From Serinus canaria (lineage: Eukaryota > Chordata > Aves > Passeriformes > Fringillidae): a stretch of 64,000 nucleotides of DNA. The translations under genes were made by a program, and so were the position numbers. Of the stretch, positions 50,500 through 62,350 are shown piece by piece. Under the pieces are notes generated by a model. The model saw nothing but the letters and a program-made list of their open reading frames with translations. It was not told where the DNA came from and ran no database searches. The stretch lies in the NCBI RefSeq assembly GCF_022539315.1, contig NC_066315.1, positions 22,977,649-23,041,648 on the forward strand, written 5' to 3'. Each line of letters begins with the position of its first letter. The first letter of the stretch is position 1.

Positions 50500-51060
50500 A
50501 ATTTCAGCTGCATGAGCAGGAGGGCCGGAGCGGGGCTGCGGTCCGGGGCGCCTCCTGACCCGGGCTGGGTCCCGGTCCCGGTCCCGGTCCCAGCCCCGGC
50601 CCGCCCGCGGTAGCGTGGAGGTGGGGATGGGGAGGAGCGCCGCTTCCCGCCGCGGTCCCGGCCCCGGCCCCGTCTGGGGAGCACCGACCCCGCCCGGTCC
50701 CGTACAGGGAGGACGGGGACGTGCCCGAGCGTGGCGCAGGGACGGCGCTGCGCCGAGCCCCGGCCCCGCTGGCCCCCGCCGAGCCTTTCCGGCCGCCGCC
50801 CGCCGGGGTGGTCGGGTCTGGCCGTGCCGCGCACGGCTCGGGAGCTGTTGGCCCGGTTCGGTGTACGGGTTGGGGTTCACACCGCCTGCACCTGTAGCAC
50901 CTCCGACGGCTCAGGAGGTGGATGGCGGCAGAGATACACCGAGATTCCCTCCTGCTGGGGTTTTTTTCTAAGCCCACTTTCCAGTCCGGGGGCGCCCCGC
51001 GGGTGCTCCTACCGCCGCCTGCCCCGGTCCCTCCCCGCCGGGCTGCTGCCGGCTGGGGTC
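50500..51060. other. Second GC/CpG-rich block downstream of FZD1
   Basis: After an AT-rich gap, CpG density rises again. The block contains four tandem GGTCCC hexamers (50,569-50,592) and many CCCCGGCCC-type runs. Long open frames on both strands here are low-complexity Arg/Gly/Pro products of GC bias. It could be 3'UTR sequence, or a separate promoter of a noncoding transcript. Confidence 0.55.
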
Positions 51061-51104
51061 AGCAGGATCAGGAAATACAGGCTCAGTGAAAAGAGCTTCA
51101 TCGG

Positions 51105-51110
51105 AATAAA
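51105..51110 (+). other. Candidate poly(A) signal AATAAA (proximal)
   Basis: A canonical AATAAA is followed after about 15-20 bases by a G/T-rich stretch (TTTGGGGCTTTTGTTTG), the expected downstream element. This is the better-supported of the two candidate FZD1 transcript ends. Confidence 0.45.
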
Positions 51111-51778
51111 ACGCAGCATTCAGTTTGGGGCTTTTGTTTGTTTCCTCCCTGCCCCCTAGTTATATTCATACACCGCCTCTTCATATGGGAAACATTGGAG
51201 CCATTGCCATTCCTCTGAATTTTAATTCATTGAGATTTAAATCATTACACATTATGAGGGTGTGATGATTTTTGCCAGTGGTAAAAACAATGGAAAGGAA
51301 AACAGTAAATCAGAATGCTTAAGCGTTCTGGTAAGACGGGAGACCTGAAAGAGCCTCTGCTGTCTTTTTTCCCCTCTTTTTTCGGTACAGAAGTAACATT
51401 GTATACTGCAAGGATAAAATACCATGTGTGCAGTATATCAGCTACCTTGTATGCTCCTGGGTGTGGGATTGTGCTTCTAAAACGTTTAAAAAGTTAAAGA
51501 CAAAATTGTAACTTTCAACAGATGCATTTGAATATGTAGACCTCTGTATGAAAAACAGCAGAACGCTTCTCTCCTGATTGTATTGTTTTAAACTTTTTTT
51601 TATATTACAAATGCCTGTATTTAGGTTCATAAACATTATCTATGGCTACCATACCCTGAAATGCAAAATTATTTTAATTTGGTATGCATTTATTTCTGTT
51701 CATTATCACAAGATCATCTATATTTATAGAGGAATAGAAATTTATATATATTAAATACCATATTTTTAATTTCTCTGA

Positions 51779-51784
51779 AATAAA
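51779..51784 (+). other. Candidate poly(A) signal AATAAA (distal)
   Basis: A canonical AATAAA at the end of an AT-rich stretch carrying ATTTA-type elements (near 51,690), followed by GAGGTTTTGT. This would give a 3'UTR of about 1.8 kb. TGTATATA, a Pumilio-type octamer, lies just beyond at 51,852-51,859. Confidence 0.35.
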
Positions 51785-52126
51785 TTGAGGTTTTGTACAA
51801 AAGTAGCTTGTCCCTTTACGTATTCCTCTAACTCATACTGTGTGAAAGCAGTGTATATACTACAAGATGTGTGGGATTCCTTTTTTCTTTTCTTATGTTG
51901 AGTTCACAGTAACAAGCTGGAATTCGGTGTAGGAATTCATTGTGCATTTTGGTTTTTATCTCTGGGCCAGTCTAGATTACTCCTTCAAAAGAAGTAATGT
52001 AAACTGTTCAAGATCTCTGACAGGGTATGGTCAGTGGTGTGAAATCCAAGAAGAGATCTGCTATATGGCAGGAGAAGAAAGAAGCTCACCAGTTTTTTTT
52101 TTTGGTGGATTTGGTGGGGGTTTGTG

Positions 52127-52167
<41 letters not shown>
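52127..52167. repeat. Poly-T tract, about 40 nt
   Basis: T11, one C, then T29, preceded by G/T-rich sequence (GGTGGATTTGGTGGGGGTTTG). A homopolymer of this length may be mis-sized by sequencing. Confidence 0.9.
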
Positions 52168-55100
52168 CTGGTTGCAGAAAGGAGTTCTCACAACTTAGCC
52201 TCTCTTCTCATTTTCCTTTTTATTAAATTTTTTTTAAACCTTCAGTGCTTAAAAGGACACTCAAATTATCTTGCAATATTGTCAGAATGTTTTAGTGAGT
52301 AAAATAGTTTTATTTCCTGAATTTTGACTGTTTAGTTAATCCAGAGTTAAATGTTCATGGAAGCATTTCAGGTTTATGGAAAGTATACACATTCTTTAAC
52401 CTTTCAACACAATACTTTTTTTTTTTCTTTTTTTTTCTGTAGTTCATTGTTTGAAGTGCCATTCGGTAAGTGTGGGTTTATTAGGAAAGACTGGTTAATT
52501 ATCAAACTTGATTTTTGATTTTTAGTGTTACAAGCTAGTAAAGCATTTCTTTCTGTAGATCTGGAGGCAGATACAAATGATTTTTAGCTTGTTTACTTTA
52601 TTCAAATTGTGATGCATAAACAGCCATAGAGAAGTAATAGAAGCTTGAGAAAATTTCTCTAAGGTGAGACAAGGGGGCAGGGTTTTCTCATTATTTTAAA
52701 ATTTGTTCTGTACAACCATAGTTCCTCCTTTCTCAGATATTTGGACATTTTTATGATATTTTTTCCCTCCTCAGGTCTTTTGTTGGTTTTTTTTTTTTCC
52801 TCCTTTTTGGAGGCTATTTTGGGATTTTAAATTGTGCTGATCAGCACTCTGCTAATAACCTGAAGTACAAGCCATTCACTTTCGTGGCAATGGAATTCTA
52901 TTTGGTCAGTGTATAATTACATTTCGGCCCTTTTGGCTAATCTGGATTTTTGCAACAATGTATGTGATCTATTTATGGGTGGGAGAACATATTCATTTGT
53001 AGCAGAGATGTTGCAATTTATGGTAAAGACGGGAAGGCAAATTTTTAAAAATACTTCTCAGAAATGAAGAATGGATTTTTTTCTACAAGAAGTAAAATGT
53101 CAGTATTTACAGTTTATGATTTGCAGCAGATATGGATCCCCTTCAGTTCTCTGGATTTTTTTTTTTTTCAGAACTAAAGCTCCATGTTCAATCTTGGTTA
53201 TTTTAATAAATATACTAGAGAGTGCAATGTGTTCATAAATCTGTTGAAAGAGCACCCCCTGCTTTTTTGTTTGCTTTTTGGTTTGCTATAAAAATTTTGT
53301 TGCAATTTCTGTGACCCTTCACAGGACAGTAATTTGCAACAGTCACAGTCATCATTGAATGCTGTGGTGCTGTCTGTGTGGCTCATCCACCTTTTTATAT
53401 TTGATTTCTCAACACATAATGGTATTTCAGATGCTTTATTAATAAGATACAAAGATATCTTTTGTATGGGGCATCAGTAATGGTTTACTGTTAAAAGGAA
53501 ATCTGCCCATTGCTCCAGGGGGGTTTAGATGGGGGTTTTTACAACATAGTCTGGGTGACTGATGTGCCATGGTAGCCAGAGAAAGGATCAATATACAGTA
53601 AGTAGAAAGTATCAGTATACAAAGAAGCAGTTCCCCCCGCCCCTTCTCTTGTCCCTGACAAGGTTAATATAAGAACAAACTTGATATAACAAACTTTTTT
53701 GGACTGAAGTTCTTGTTTGGGCATTCCATACTCAGCAGCTTTGCTTTCTCTCATGGAATATATTTATACCCTGAAATGAAGAGACACTCAAAATCACCAT
53801 TCCCCTGAAGAGGGCTGTAGCTTGAAGAGCTGGGGATGTTGATTTACTGTTCATCCTTCAGTAACAGTAATACTCTTTAATGTAGTAGCAAATTTGTGGT
53901 ATTGGAATGAAATTATATGCTGTTTCCATAACAAATCCTATTGGGAAGGAGTAGGATTTCTGGTTTGTTCATGTAGTAATGCCCCAAATCTCTGGTATAT
54001 ACACATATTTGTGTGTGTTTGTGTTGTGTTTAGTTTTGTTTTTTCTTCAATAGAGGGACAAGACTGAAAGCTAGTGGGGCTCAAATCTGCCCCCTGGATG
54101 ATGCCCACCCTTCTGCTGCCATCCCTTTGCACTTAAAAAAAAATTGTTATTCAAGGGGATGATAACTAGGTAAGAGAAGAGACTGCTGTTTATTTACATG
54201 ATGAGTGTTTTTCAAAATAGGCTATGGGCTAGTATCTCATCAGTCTTTTGCCAATCCCAGCCACGAGAGACAACTTCCAGACTGACACTGTAGTTCTTTT
54301 TAAAAGGTGTGCACTGTGAAGCTGACCAGAGAAAGTAATCCTGAGTTTGGCATGACACACTTTAAAATTATTGAGAGTACTCTTGCAAGAAGTTTGCATT
54401 TGTATGACATAATCTTCCACTCCAGTGCTTCATGGCCTCAGAAGGAGCTTCAGCTAGAAGAACTCAAGACAGATGAAGAGGTGCTAAATCAAGCATTTAA
54501 ACACTTACCTAAAAAATAAGGAAACTGAGGTAAAGCTCTGTTTTTGTCATGAATTTATCCTCTAGTACTCAGGCACTAGAATTGTATTTTATTTGGTAGA
54601 TGTTTCCAATGACAGCGCTACATGACTGGCAATACTGTGCCAAATCTCAATATGAGCCTCACCCTCCCTTTTAATGCTTCTAGATTTTATTGGTTGCTGT
54701 TTGCATTGCTGGACCCAGAGCGTGATTGCTCTGCATGTTGTGCAAACTTGAGGTCAATGGATCATATGGATTCTGATTTCAAATGTCAATTCAAAAATTC
54801 AAGTCGGTAATGTGCTTAGACCCATTAGAAGAGAGGGTTGCTCTTGTGTCCATAGCTGTGAAAGTTTTTAGTATTTGTAAGTGTCTTGCCTCTGTTGTTC
54901 AGTTGAGCTGTAAGGCTTAGACAATGATTCACACTCATTTGGAGAAAGAGAAAGTTTTTCTTGCTTTTGACTAACCCCTTTACTGTTTCTGTGTTTACAG
55001 CACAAAAGAGAAATGCTTTGTTATGAAGCTCCTGATCAATTTTGAAATAGTATTACTTTAATAATAGCAGTAATTTAAAAATGGGTTAGCAGGTTTAGGA

Positions 55101-58100
55101 AGCAAGACTTGTCTTACAGCTGAGGCCTTGGTTTCCACAGTTTAGTTTTTAGAAGTCTACAAACATTTTAAGACGTGAAATAGCTTCTTAAGGACAAACT
55201 AAGCATGCCAGGATTAGGTCCTGGACATATTGCAAGCATTGAGCCCCATATTCATTTGTGAATGGTTAAACAGCATCACCACCCAGTGATGGTGTTAAAG
55301 CAGACTAGATAGGCCCTGTAAGAAAAAAGGAAAGGCATAATTGCATTTACATGCCAACTTAAATTCATTCTGCACCTTTTGTCATTTGAGGTCACTAAAT
55401 GGAGAAGCAAATGTAACTTCTGTCACATAGGAGAAATTTCAGTGAATTAGCAAAACAGACTTTAGTAAAAAATATGTAATTGCAATTGTAGTATCTTCCA
55501 GATAAAAGCAATACCACTTTGATAGTTTAGTTGGAGACAATGCTTTAAAAAAAATTAAATACTTTAAAACATGCTGAATTTGTAGGCCATGACAACTGTG
55601 TTTCAGATCCCAACTTGTGTTTATTCTAAGCTGCCAGTGTAACCACATCAGAGAGTCTTCCAGGCATGAGGTCTTGCCCTTGTTTGCATTCAAATCAGCA
55701 GCATTAAGTTGCTTATCTTGAGGTTGAGTAAATAAACTCTAGTTTTCCACTCAGACATCACTTAATGAAGACCCAGACCCACATTCAGCTACTGACCTCT
55801 CATGAAGTAGGGTTCCCACAAGCCTTGCCTTCTCCCTCTATCCTAAGGCTTTGTTGCAGTGTGTGAAAAGTATTGGGCATGACTGAGCTTCACCAAGGTG
55901 AAAACCTCACAGTAACCATTAAACTGATGAAAACATGCTGCATTGGGAGGCTTCTGTCAGCCACCATGTAAAGTATTTTTGATGGGTTGTCTTAGAAATA
56001 ACTTGTTCAGAAATAGACTTTTATTTGCAATTAGCTGGCATTTGGATGGTTGCATTATTAGTGGTCTGCAGCATTTAATAAGGTGTTATTCTAGGCTAAC
56101 ATAGAATGCTACCCTATGTCAAAAGTGCAGCATGTTTAGTGGAATTTGTCCTCCTTGTGGTATCAGCAGCATCCTTTTGGTGAGAGAGAAGGGCTTTTTG
56201 GCCAAGTTCGAGTATATCTTGGCTAATATTAATTATTTTCTGCAACACAAATTTAGAAATATTTATGGGGTATTTTAATGACAAAGGCCACAAGAAAAAT
56301 GAAAATTCCCTGTATCCCTCAGGGGAGACGTCATGATGCTGTTTTGTTGCATACTTGTTTGTATAATTGTTTTACATGCTGTGACTCACTGTTAGTCTCA
56401 CTGGCTGTGTTTACCTGTGAGACTGAAAGGATGGCTCACTGATGCTCTGTAGTTACTCATGTTGTCTTGTTCAGGTTAAGTACTTTTGCTTTGTTACTGG
56501 TAACTCAAACTGTTGCTTTTTTTGAGCTCCACTACCACTACAGAACACTACAGAAAGGCAGGACTGCCAGCCACAGGACTGTGCAGTCCCTTTGAGCAAC
56601 ACAAGAACATGCCAGCCCCCACCTGACACCTTGCTCATCTGTGGTTCTGTGCCATCCCCATCCTGCTGCTGCTCTCTTGCCTGTTACTCTCAGGTAACTC
56701 CTCTGGAAGTTTCCTTGCTCCAACCATTGTCAGAATATAACTTGGTCAGATCCTCATTTATTGTTGAGAATTGACTGTGCAGTGTGCAGCATGTTCATCA
56801 TGAAATCATTGCTGTTCAGACAGAGAAGTTACTTACTCTCAAGGTGTTTGACAGTTTATTCATGACATTTCACTTTTAAATAGGAGCACAAATACTGTCC
56901 CAAAGGAGGTGATCTTGAGTTAATACTGAGAGTACAGACTGGGCAGGTTAGAATTTTCCAGTTGTTCAAATTAAAATATTACTGCCCATTGTGGTAAATT
57001 CGCTCCATGTGAAATTGAGAAGGAAAGGCTGCAACACCCCTTTATGATTGCCTTCAGGAAAATGAGTGTTTCATTTATAGCCTACTCATCTACAACTGCA
57101 TCTAAAGAGGAAATAATAACAAAAAAGCCGACACACCTCAAGGTGGGTTTCTCAAAATATTTCTGTGAATGAAAAAATTGCAGGAAAACCAGCTCATCAC
57201 AGAGTCAGATTTTGCAATGACTCTTGTTAACTTCTCAGTACTTATTTTTTCTGTAATGGTGAAAGCTTTGCTTTTATTTTCTGTGAAAGGGGAGGGTAAT
57301 TAGTCTCCTCTTAGCATGAAGCTGTTTCTTAAAAGACTGCAAGTAGTTTATTTATTTACTTCTTAATTAAGAAAATAGCTATTCTAATTCTGAGGGAAGT
57401 AAAAGAAAATTTTGCAACCTGCTTAAAGGTTTAGCATTTTGCAGGATTGGGCACTTCACTGTTAACAAAATTAATAGAAGCCAGTGGTGCTCATTATAAG
57501 AAAATGGATCTAACCAATTCCAGTGAAGTGTTGCAACTGGGATGACTTAACTTGGTGTCTGAGCACCACCTCCACTTCCTGACACAAAGATTTGCAGTTC
57601 TGGAGTGCTGAAGCATACCAGCTCTCAGCAAATGGGCAGTGCTGTGCTGAGCACTGCTAAGTCTGGAGTCCTTGGTGTTTTGTTGGGGCTCTCCCCAGGT
57701 GTGAGGACATGGAGGAGAGAGATGGAAATCAGGGCCTGGGCAGGCAGCTGGCTGTGGTGTGCGGGCAAGGAACAGTCAAGAGAGGCAGGAGGAGGAGGGA
57801 CTGCAAAAGGGGAAGGCACTAGGAGATGGTTGTCTGCACAGGCCAGGTTGGAGATGTTGAACTGGGAACTTGTGGCAGTGGAGGATTTGTGCCTCTCTTG
57901 AGAATGGTAGCTGAAGAGCACCATAGCTCAGATGTGGAAGGGAATGGCTTTCCAGAGCATGCAGAAACCATGGGCAGGTCCTGCAGCACATGCCCCAGAG
58001 CCGTGGAAGGTGGAGGCAGGGAAACAGCTTGTCTGGGTGTTTCAGAACCCCAACAAGACAAAGCCTTGTTGTTGCATCATGGAAGAGGGACAAGCAGAGT

Positions 58101-58657
58101 GGGCTGCAAACCTGGGGCTGAGGCTGGGATGGGGAGCAGGGCAGGGCCAGGAGCCCAGCCAGAGCCAGCTTTCTCTCAGCCACAAGGCTTCCACAGGTTT
58201 CCCTGGATCCTGTTTTCCACTCCAAGATTAAAAGTCTCCCTGCAGGGGAAAATGGAAAGGAAATTGTGTGGTAGGCTTTGCTATGTTTCCAGCTGACTAT
58301 TTCCATAGAAGTGGGCAGCTGGGCCCAGTGTTTTTTAAGATATCTTTACAGTAAGAGTAAAATCCCGTCTCTGCTGAAGGCAACAGGCAATTGTGAGCCT
58401 CCTGTTGGCCTCCTGAGGGCTGTAATTTCATCTTGGCTTCAAGATGCATTAGGAAGTGCATGGAGATCCTGGGAACAGAGAAGGGGAAAGTCAAAAATAA
58501 AGATTTTTCTTCCAGAAGTTGTTTATAGTTAGTTTGTTTCATCAGAATTCAAAATATTTTCAGCGTTTTTCTGATGCTGTTTACTAAGGTTATGTAGGTA
58601 CTATCCAGGGGCAGGCATTATTTAAGCATCTGAGTACTTCAGTACCTCAGTTCTCTG

Positions 58658-58693
58658 TTTTGTAAAAAAAGAGATTAGTTTCTCAAAAATGAT
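58658..58693 (+). repeat. Short dispersed repeat, copy 1
   Basis: TTTTGTAAAAAAAGAGATTA then GTTTCTCAAAAATGAT. It matches 60,209-60,245 with one substitution and one extra T. Not a repeat family I recognise. Confidence 0.7.
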
Positions 58694-60208
58694 CAGTAAC
58701 CAAATACTTGTTTTGATTTTAGGGTCCTTAAAAAAAAAAGAAGGTAATAAACTCTGTTTGAAATTGGGTTACTTTTACTTCTGTTTGTGCTGACAATCTG
58801 AATGTCTAGCAGGATTTTCTGCTATCATTTGGTTTTACAATTCTTTGTAAAAGTCACATGTTGTATTTTCTCAGAAGTGTTGTTTTCTTGCAGCAGTTCT
58901 GGAAATAGCTTTTCCGTCGCAGCCAATAAGTGGATGTGTACCATTTGTGAAGGCAGCCTGGAGAGCAGGCACAGGCAAACTGCAAAACAACTTAATTTGT
59001 GGAATTAACACTTCATGTTGACACCCATTAAAAATATTCAGAGATTGACTCAGCCTGCCCATGTTGCACAAATAACATGCTTGGCTCTGAATGATTCAAG
59101 ATCTTATCTGCTCTCAGCACAAGTTCATTGTGGAGGGCCTGATCCTGTTCTCATTAACCTACAAAGGAGTTTTGCTGCACACTTCAAAGAGAATTACAAG
59201 AGCAGCATTTGAATGAAGCACACACGGTTCCTGTATCTTTTCCCTTTTTTCTTTCTCTTTTAAAAAAAATTATTTTCCAAACTACAACAAAACAAAATAA
59301 AACAAAATTTTTTTGTAGGCTAGGAAGCAGTCAAAATAAAGCTCCTATCTGTTGAGCCGTGTTGTTGCTTGAGAGCTCTGCTTGTTTGGAGTTCTTAAGT
59401 GCAAATTTAGAGTAGAAACCAGAAATAGCTGAGAAGGGTTTGGTTATATTTGTAGCTGAGTACCCTCCATTCCCATCATCTCCATAATGGCCCATGGTAC
59501 CTCTTTGCACCTTGCACAAGTATTTGCACAGATGTGGAGCAGAGCCGGTGTGTGCAGCCACTGATCATGTATCCATGTAAACAGCAGTGCCTGGGGGGGC
59601 ACTGCACACAGCTCCTCTAAGCCCTGGGAGGGGAACCACGTTCCTTCTTTGTTTTCCCTGTTCACAGCTTTTGAAAAGGAGGAGACACATATGGAGGAGG
59701 GATGGGACAGAGCAACCATTGGGGATTTTGTTTGGTTTTCTGTTTCTTCCATGCTGTCATATTAAATAAGAGAATGAGTTCACCCATATTTTAATTGCTT
59801 TATAGATGAAAAGCCTTGTGACTCTACAAAGATGCTGGATCCTTTGGCAGAGGGAGCAGCAAGCATGCTGCTCAGCCATTCAGCACACTTCAGTGTTCTA
59901 AAAACCCTTGGTGGTAGAAGGGCATGGTACTCCAAATGCATTACCCACAGTGGTGTACAGCAGTGGTGCAGAAGAACCAGCCCTCCTGTGGAGCCCAGAC
60001 AGACTCTTTGTCTCTACTGTCCCCTTTCCTCCATCTCCAGGCCACACCACAGCCTCTGCCTCAGTTCAGATGCTGATCTTTGCTGCCCATGTTTGCCCAT
60101 GAAAAGCCAAACAAGATCATTGGCTGCTACCTAAAACCCAACGGTAATGAGATGGTGACAAACTCAGGTACCTCCATTGTTTCCCAAATTCAAACCTTTA
60201 GACTTCAG

Positions 60209-60245
60209 TTTTGTTAAAAAAAGAGATTGGTTTCTCAAAAATGAT
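60209..60245 (+). repeat. Short dispersed repeat, copy 2
   Basis: TTTTGTTAAAAAAAGAGATT then GGTTTCTCAAAAATGAT. It is the same-orientation partner of the copy 1.55 kb upstream; flanking similarity fades quickly on both sides. Confidence 0.7.
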
Positions 60246-61520
60246 GCATCCCCATTTCCTATTCTCTGGAGCTTGCTTACCTAGTTTCAAAGCTATGAAG
60301 TCATGCTCTGTGGGGGATGCTCTGTGCTGTCCCGAGGGAGCAAACATGAATGAGCTTGCTTCTAGTCTTTGAGGGATTTTTCCCCCCTGCCCTACTGTTG
60401 CCCTGCTTGATTCTCAGTCAGCCTTGCCAACTCCTCACCATGCCAGAAGATGGTTTCCTTACCCCCATGCTGCAAACACCCTCTTCCCTCCTGTCTGTGG
60501 GCAGGCATCTCTCCAGGCTGTTTCCTTCTCACTTTGGCAAGTCTTCCAACAGATGAATTGAGGCAAATGACGTGTGGGGACATGAACCTCTGTTCTTTTC
60601 TCCACCACAGCTACCTCAGTTACTGGAAACTCTGCTGTTCTCTAATGGGTCCTGATGAGTGTCACCATCTCAGCCTGTATCACTCTCCACAAATATTAAT
60701 TGAAATGCAGTGGGAATCTGTCTGCAGTTCAGGCTCAGCATGCCAAGCAGACTGAAGTTTCAGGTCCACGTGTCTGCTCTAAAGCCAACAGAGTAGGAAT
60801 AGGACTCAAATTGTCTGTATCTCCCTTGTATATCCTGATAAATAGGTTATTCTGAGGATATGCCCACTCTTTTTTCACAAAGAAAATGCTAAGCATCTGA
60901 GGTTTCTCATAACGCAAGATGGGAAGAAATCTGAAATTGAAGAGTTTCTGAGGACAGGTAGGTGGCCTGTTTTCCAAGCCTTACTAGGTGACCTCTTCAA
61001 GGTTCTTGCACTCTGTGCTGTCTTCTTTCCGGTATCAGGAGAACCCAAAAACCTTTCTGAAAATTTGTTTGGATGGTTCTGCTCTGAGTTCCTCTGGTGG
61101 GTGTCATCAGGGATGTTCATGGGGAGGCCCAGAGAGCCCCCTAACTACTGGTGTGAAGGCTTGGGGCAGCAGCCTGGCTGTCAGACACCACAGGGTGCAG
61201 TAGTTAGCTGGGACTGCTGCTGGGGGGAGCAGAAATGAGCCCTGCCCTGCTGCCTCTCTGCCCCTCCAGTATGAAAAGGATGTAAGGAAGGACAGCACAT
61301 GAACGTGACAATAGCTAGCCTAAAAAGCCTTGATGTTCTTCTGTGGTGTTCCTAATGGAAAAGAACGATTTTAGATAATCACAAAAACATGTCCTGTGGC
61401 AAAAAGCAATCCCTGCTACCTCTGAGTCTGTTTAGAAGATGACATGCCCTTGGAAAATGCTCCAATAGCCACTGAAATGCCCAATGCATGTTAACGATCT
61501 AACCAATAAGTTATAGGTTC

Positions 61521-61539
61521 TTTTTTTTTTTTTTTTTTT
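61521..61539. repeat. Poly-T tract, 19 nt
   Basis: Uninterrupted T19 in AT-rich intergenic DNA. Confidence 0.9.
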
Positions 61540-61959
61540 AGATTCATTGAAGAACATTGACAAAACTGCAAACATATGTTTCTGCTGCTAAAGCTTAGTC
61601 TTATCACAGTTTGAAAATGTGGAAAATCAATTACATGCTTTGAATTGCTCCCTTTATTGCTATAAAAGAATTTCTTCATTCTTTCAGGATAGTGTACACT
61701 TGGTAACATCTACTGCTAACAGGCTGTTAGGACTTTCTGCTAAATTAATGCACTACAAGTAAACTAAACAGAAGGCCCGTGGAATGCTAAACATCCACTT
61801 TCTCCTCTGTTGTGGCTGTGCTGCAGCTTGGGAACCCTCAGCCTTGTTGCTACAACATCTGGACAACATTTGGGGCTGTCTCTCAAGTGCACGGGTGTGC
61901 ACCTCCGGTGAATTTTAACTTTCAACATCTCTCTGCCTCTAATCTATATTTAATGTTTC

Positions 61960-62350
61960 ATGACTAGTAGTCAAAGAAACTTCAGCTAAATATCAGCTTG
62001 GAATGAAAATGATCCTTGGGAAAACACTAATTTTCAGCATTCGCCAGCAAAGTATCTGTGACAGAGACATTCCCTGGAGATTTGTAGCCCATTCTCTCAC
62101 AGTAATAATAATTAAGACTCGTGATTACTGTGCCCACATAATCAAAGATCCCTCCATAAAATGTACTCCCTAAAGGGACGAATTCCCTGCTCCTAACTGG
62201 ATGTCAGTCAGAGGGATCAGCCCCCCCAGGGATCTGGAGTCTTTGCTTGCCCTTTTCATTACCGCGTTGTTAGCATTGTGTTACTTCATATTCTTCTCAA
62301 TGCAAATGAGTAGGTAATCATGTGTAAATCGTGCCCTCCAGAAGGCACAT
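61960..62350. promoter_or_regulatory. Candidate enhancer-like noncoding element
   Basis: A non-repetitive, moderately AT-rich stretch dense in developmental motifs: a homeodomain-type TAATAATAATTAA (62,103-62,115), a TCF/LEF match ATCAAAG (62,141-62,147) and an octamer ATGCAAAT (62,300-62,307). The texture resembles deeply conserved noncoding elements near developmental genes. Conservation was not tested. Confidence 0.3.

Larger units (their letters stand above)
49963..51784 (+). other. Probable FZD1 3'UTR
   Basis: The sequence after the stop is GC-rich to about 50,200 and then AT-rich. It includes TGTAAATA at 50,205-50,212, a match to the Pumilio recognition element, and T-runs at 50,266-50,280 and 50,360-50,374. 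A C9 tract at 50,341-50,349 sits in the palindrome CCCCCGCGGGGG (50,345-50,356). A GC-rich block follows at 50,500-51,060. Two poly(A) signals are plausible 3' ends: 51,105 and 51,779. The true end is unknown without transcript data. Confidence 0.5.

Noticed and set aside
50373..50977. Long minus-strand ORFs downstream of FZD1
   Set aside because: Driven by the GGTCCC hexamers and GC-rich sequence (runs of Asp-Arg or Gly-Thr); no domain.
54510..54535. MIR-like GGAAACTGAGG on the minus strand
   Set aside because: Only about 20 bases match; too short to separate from chance.
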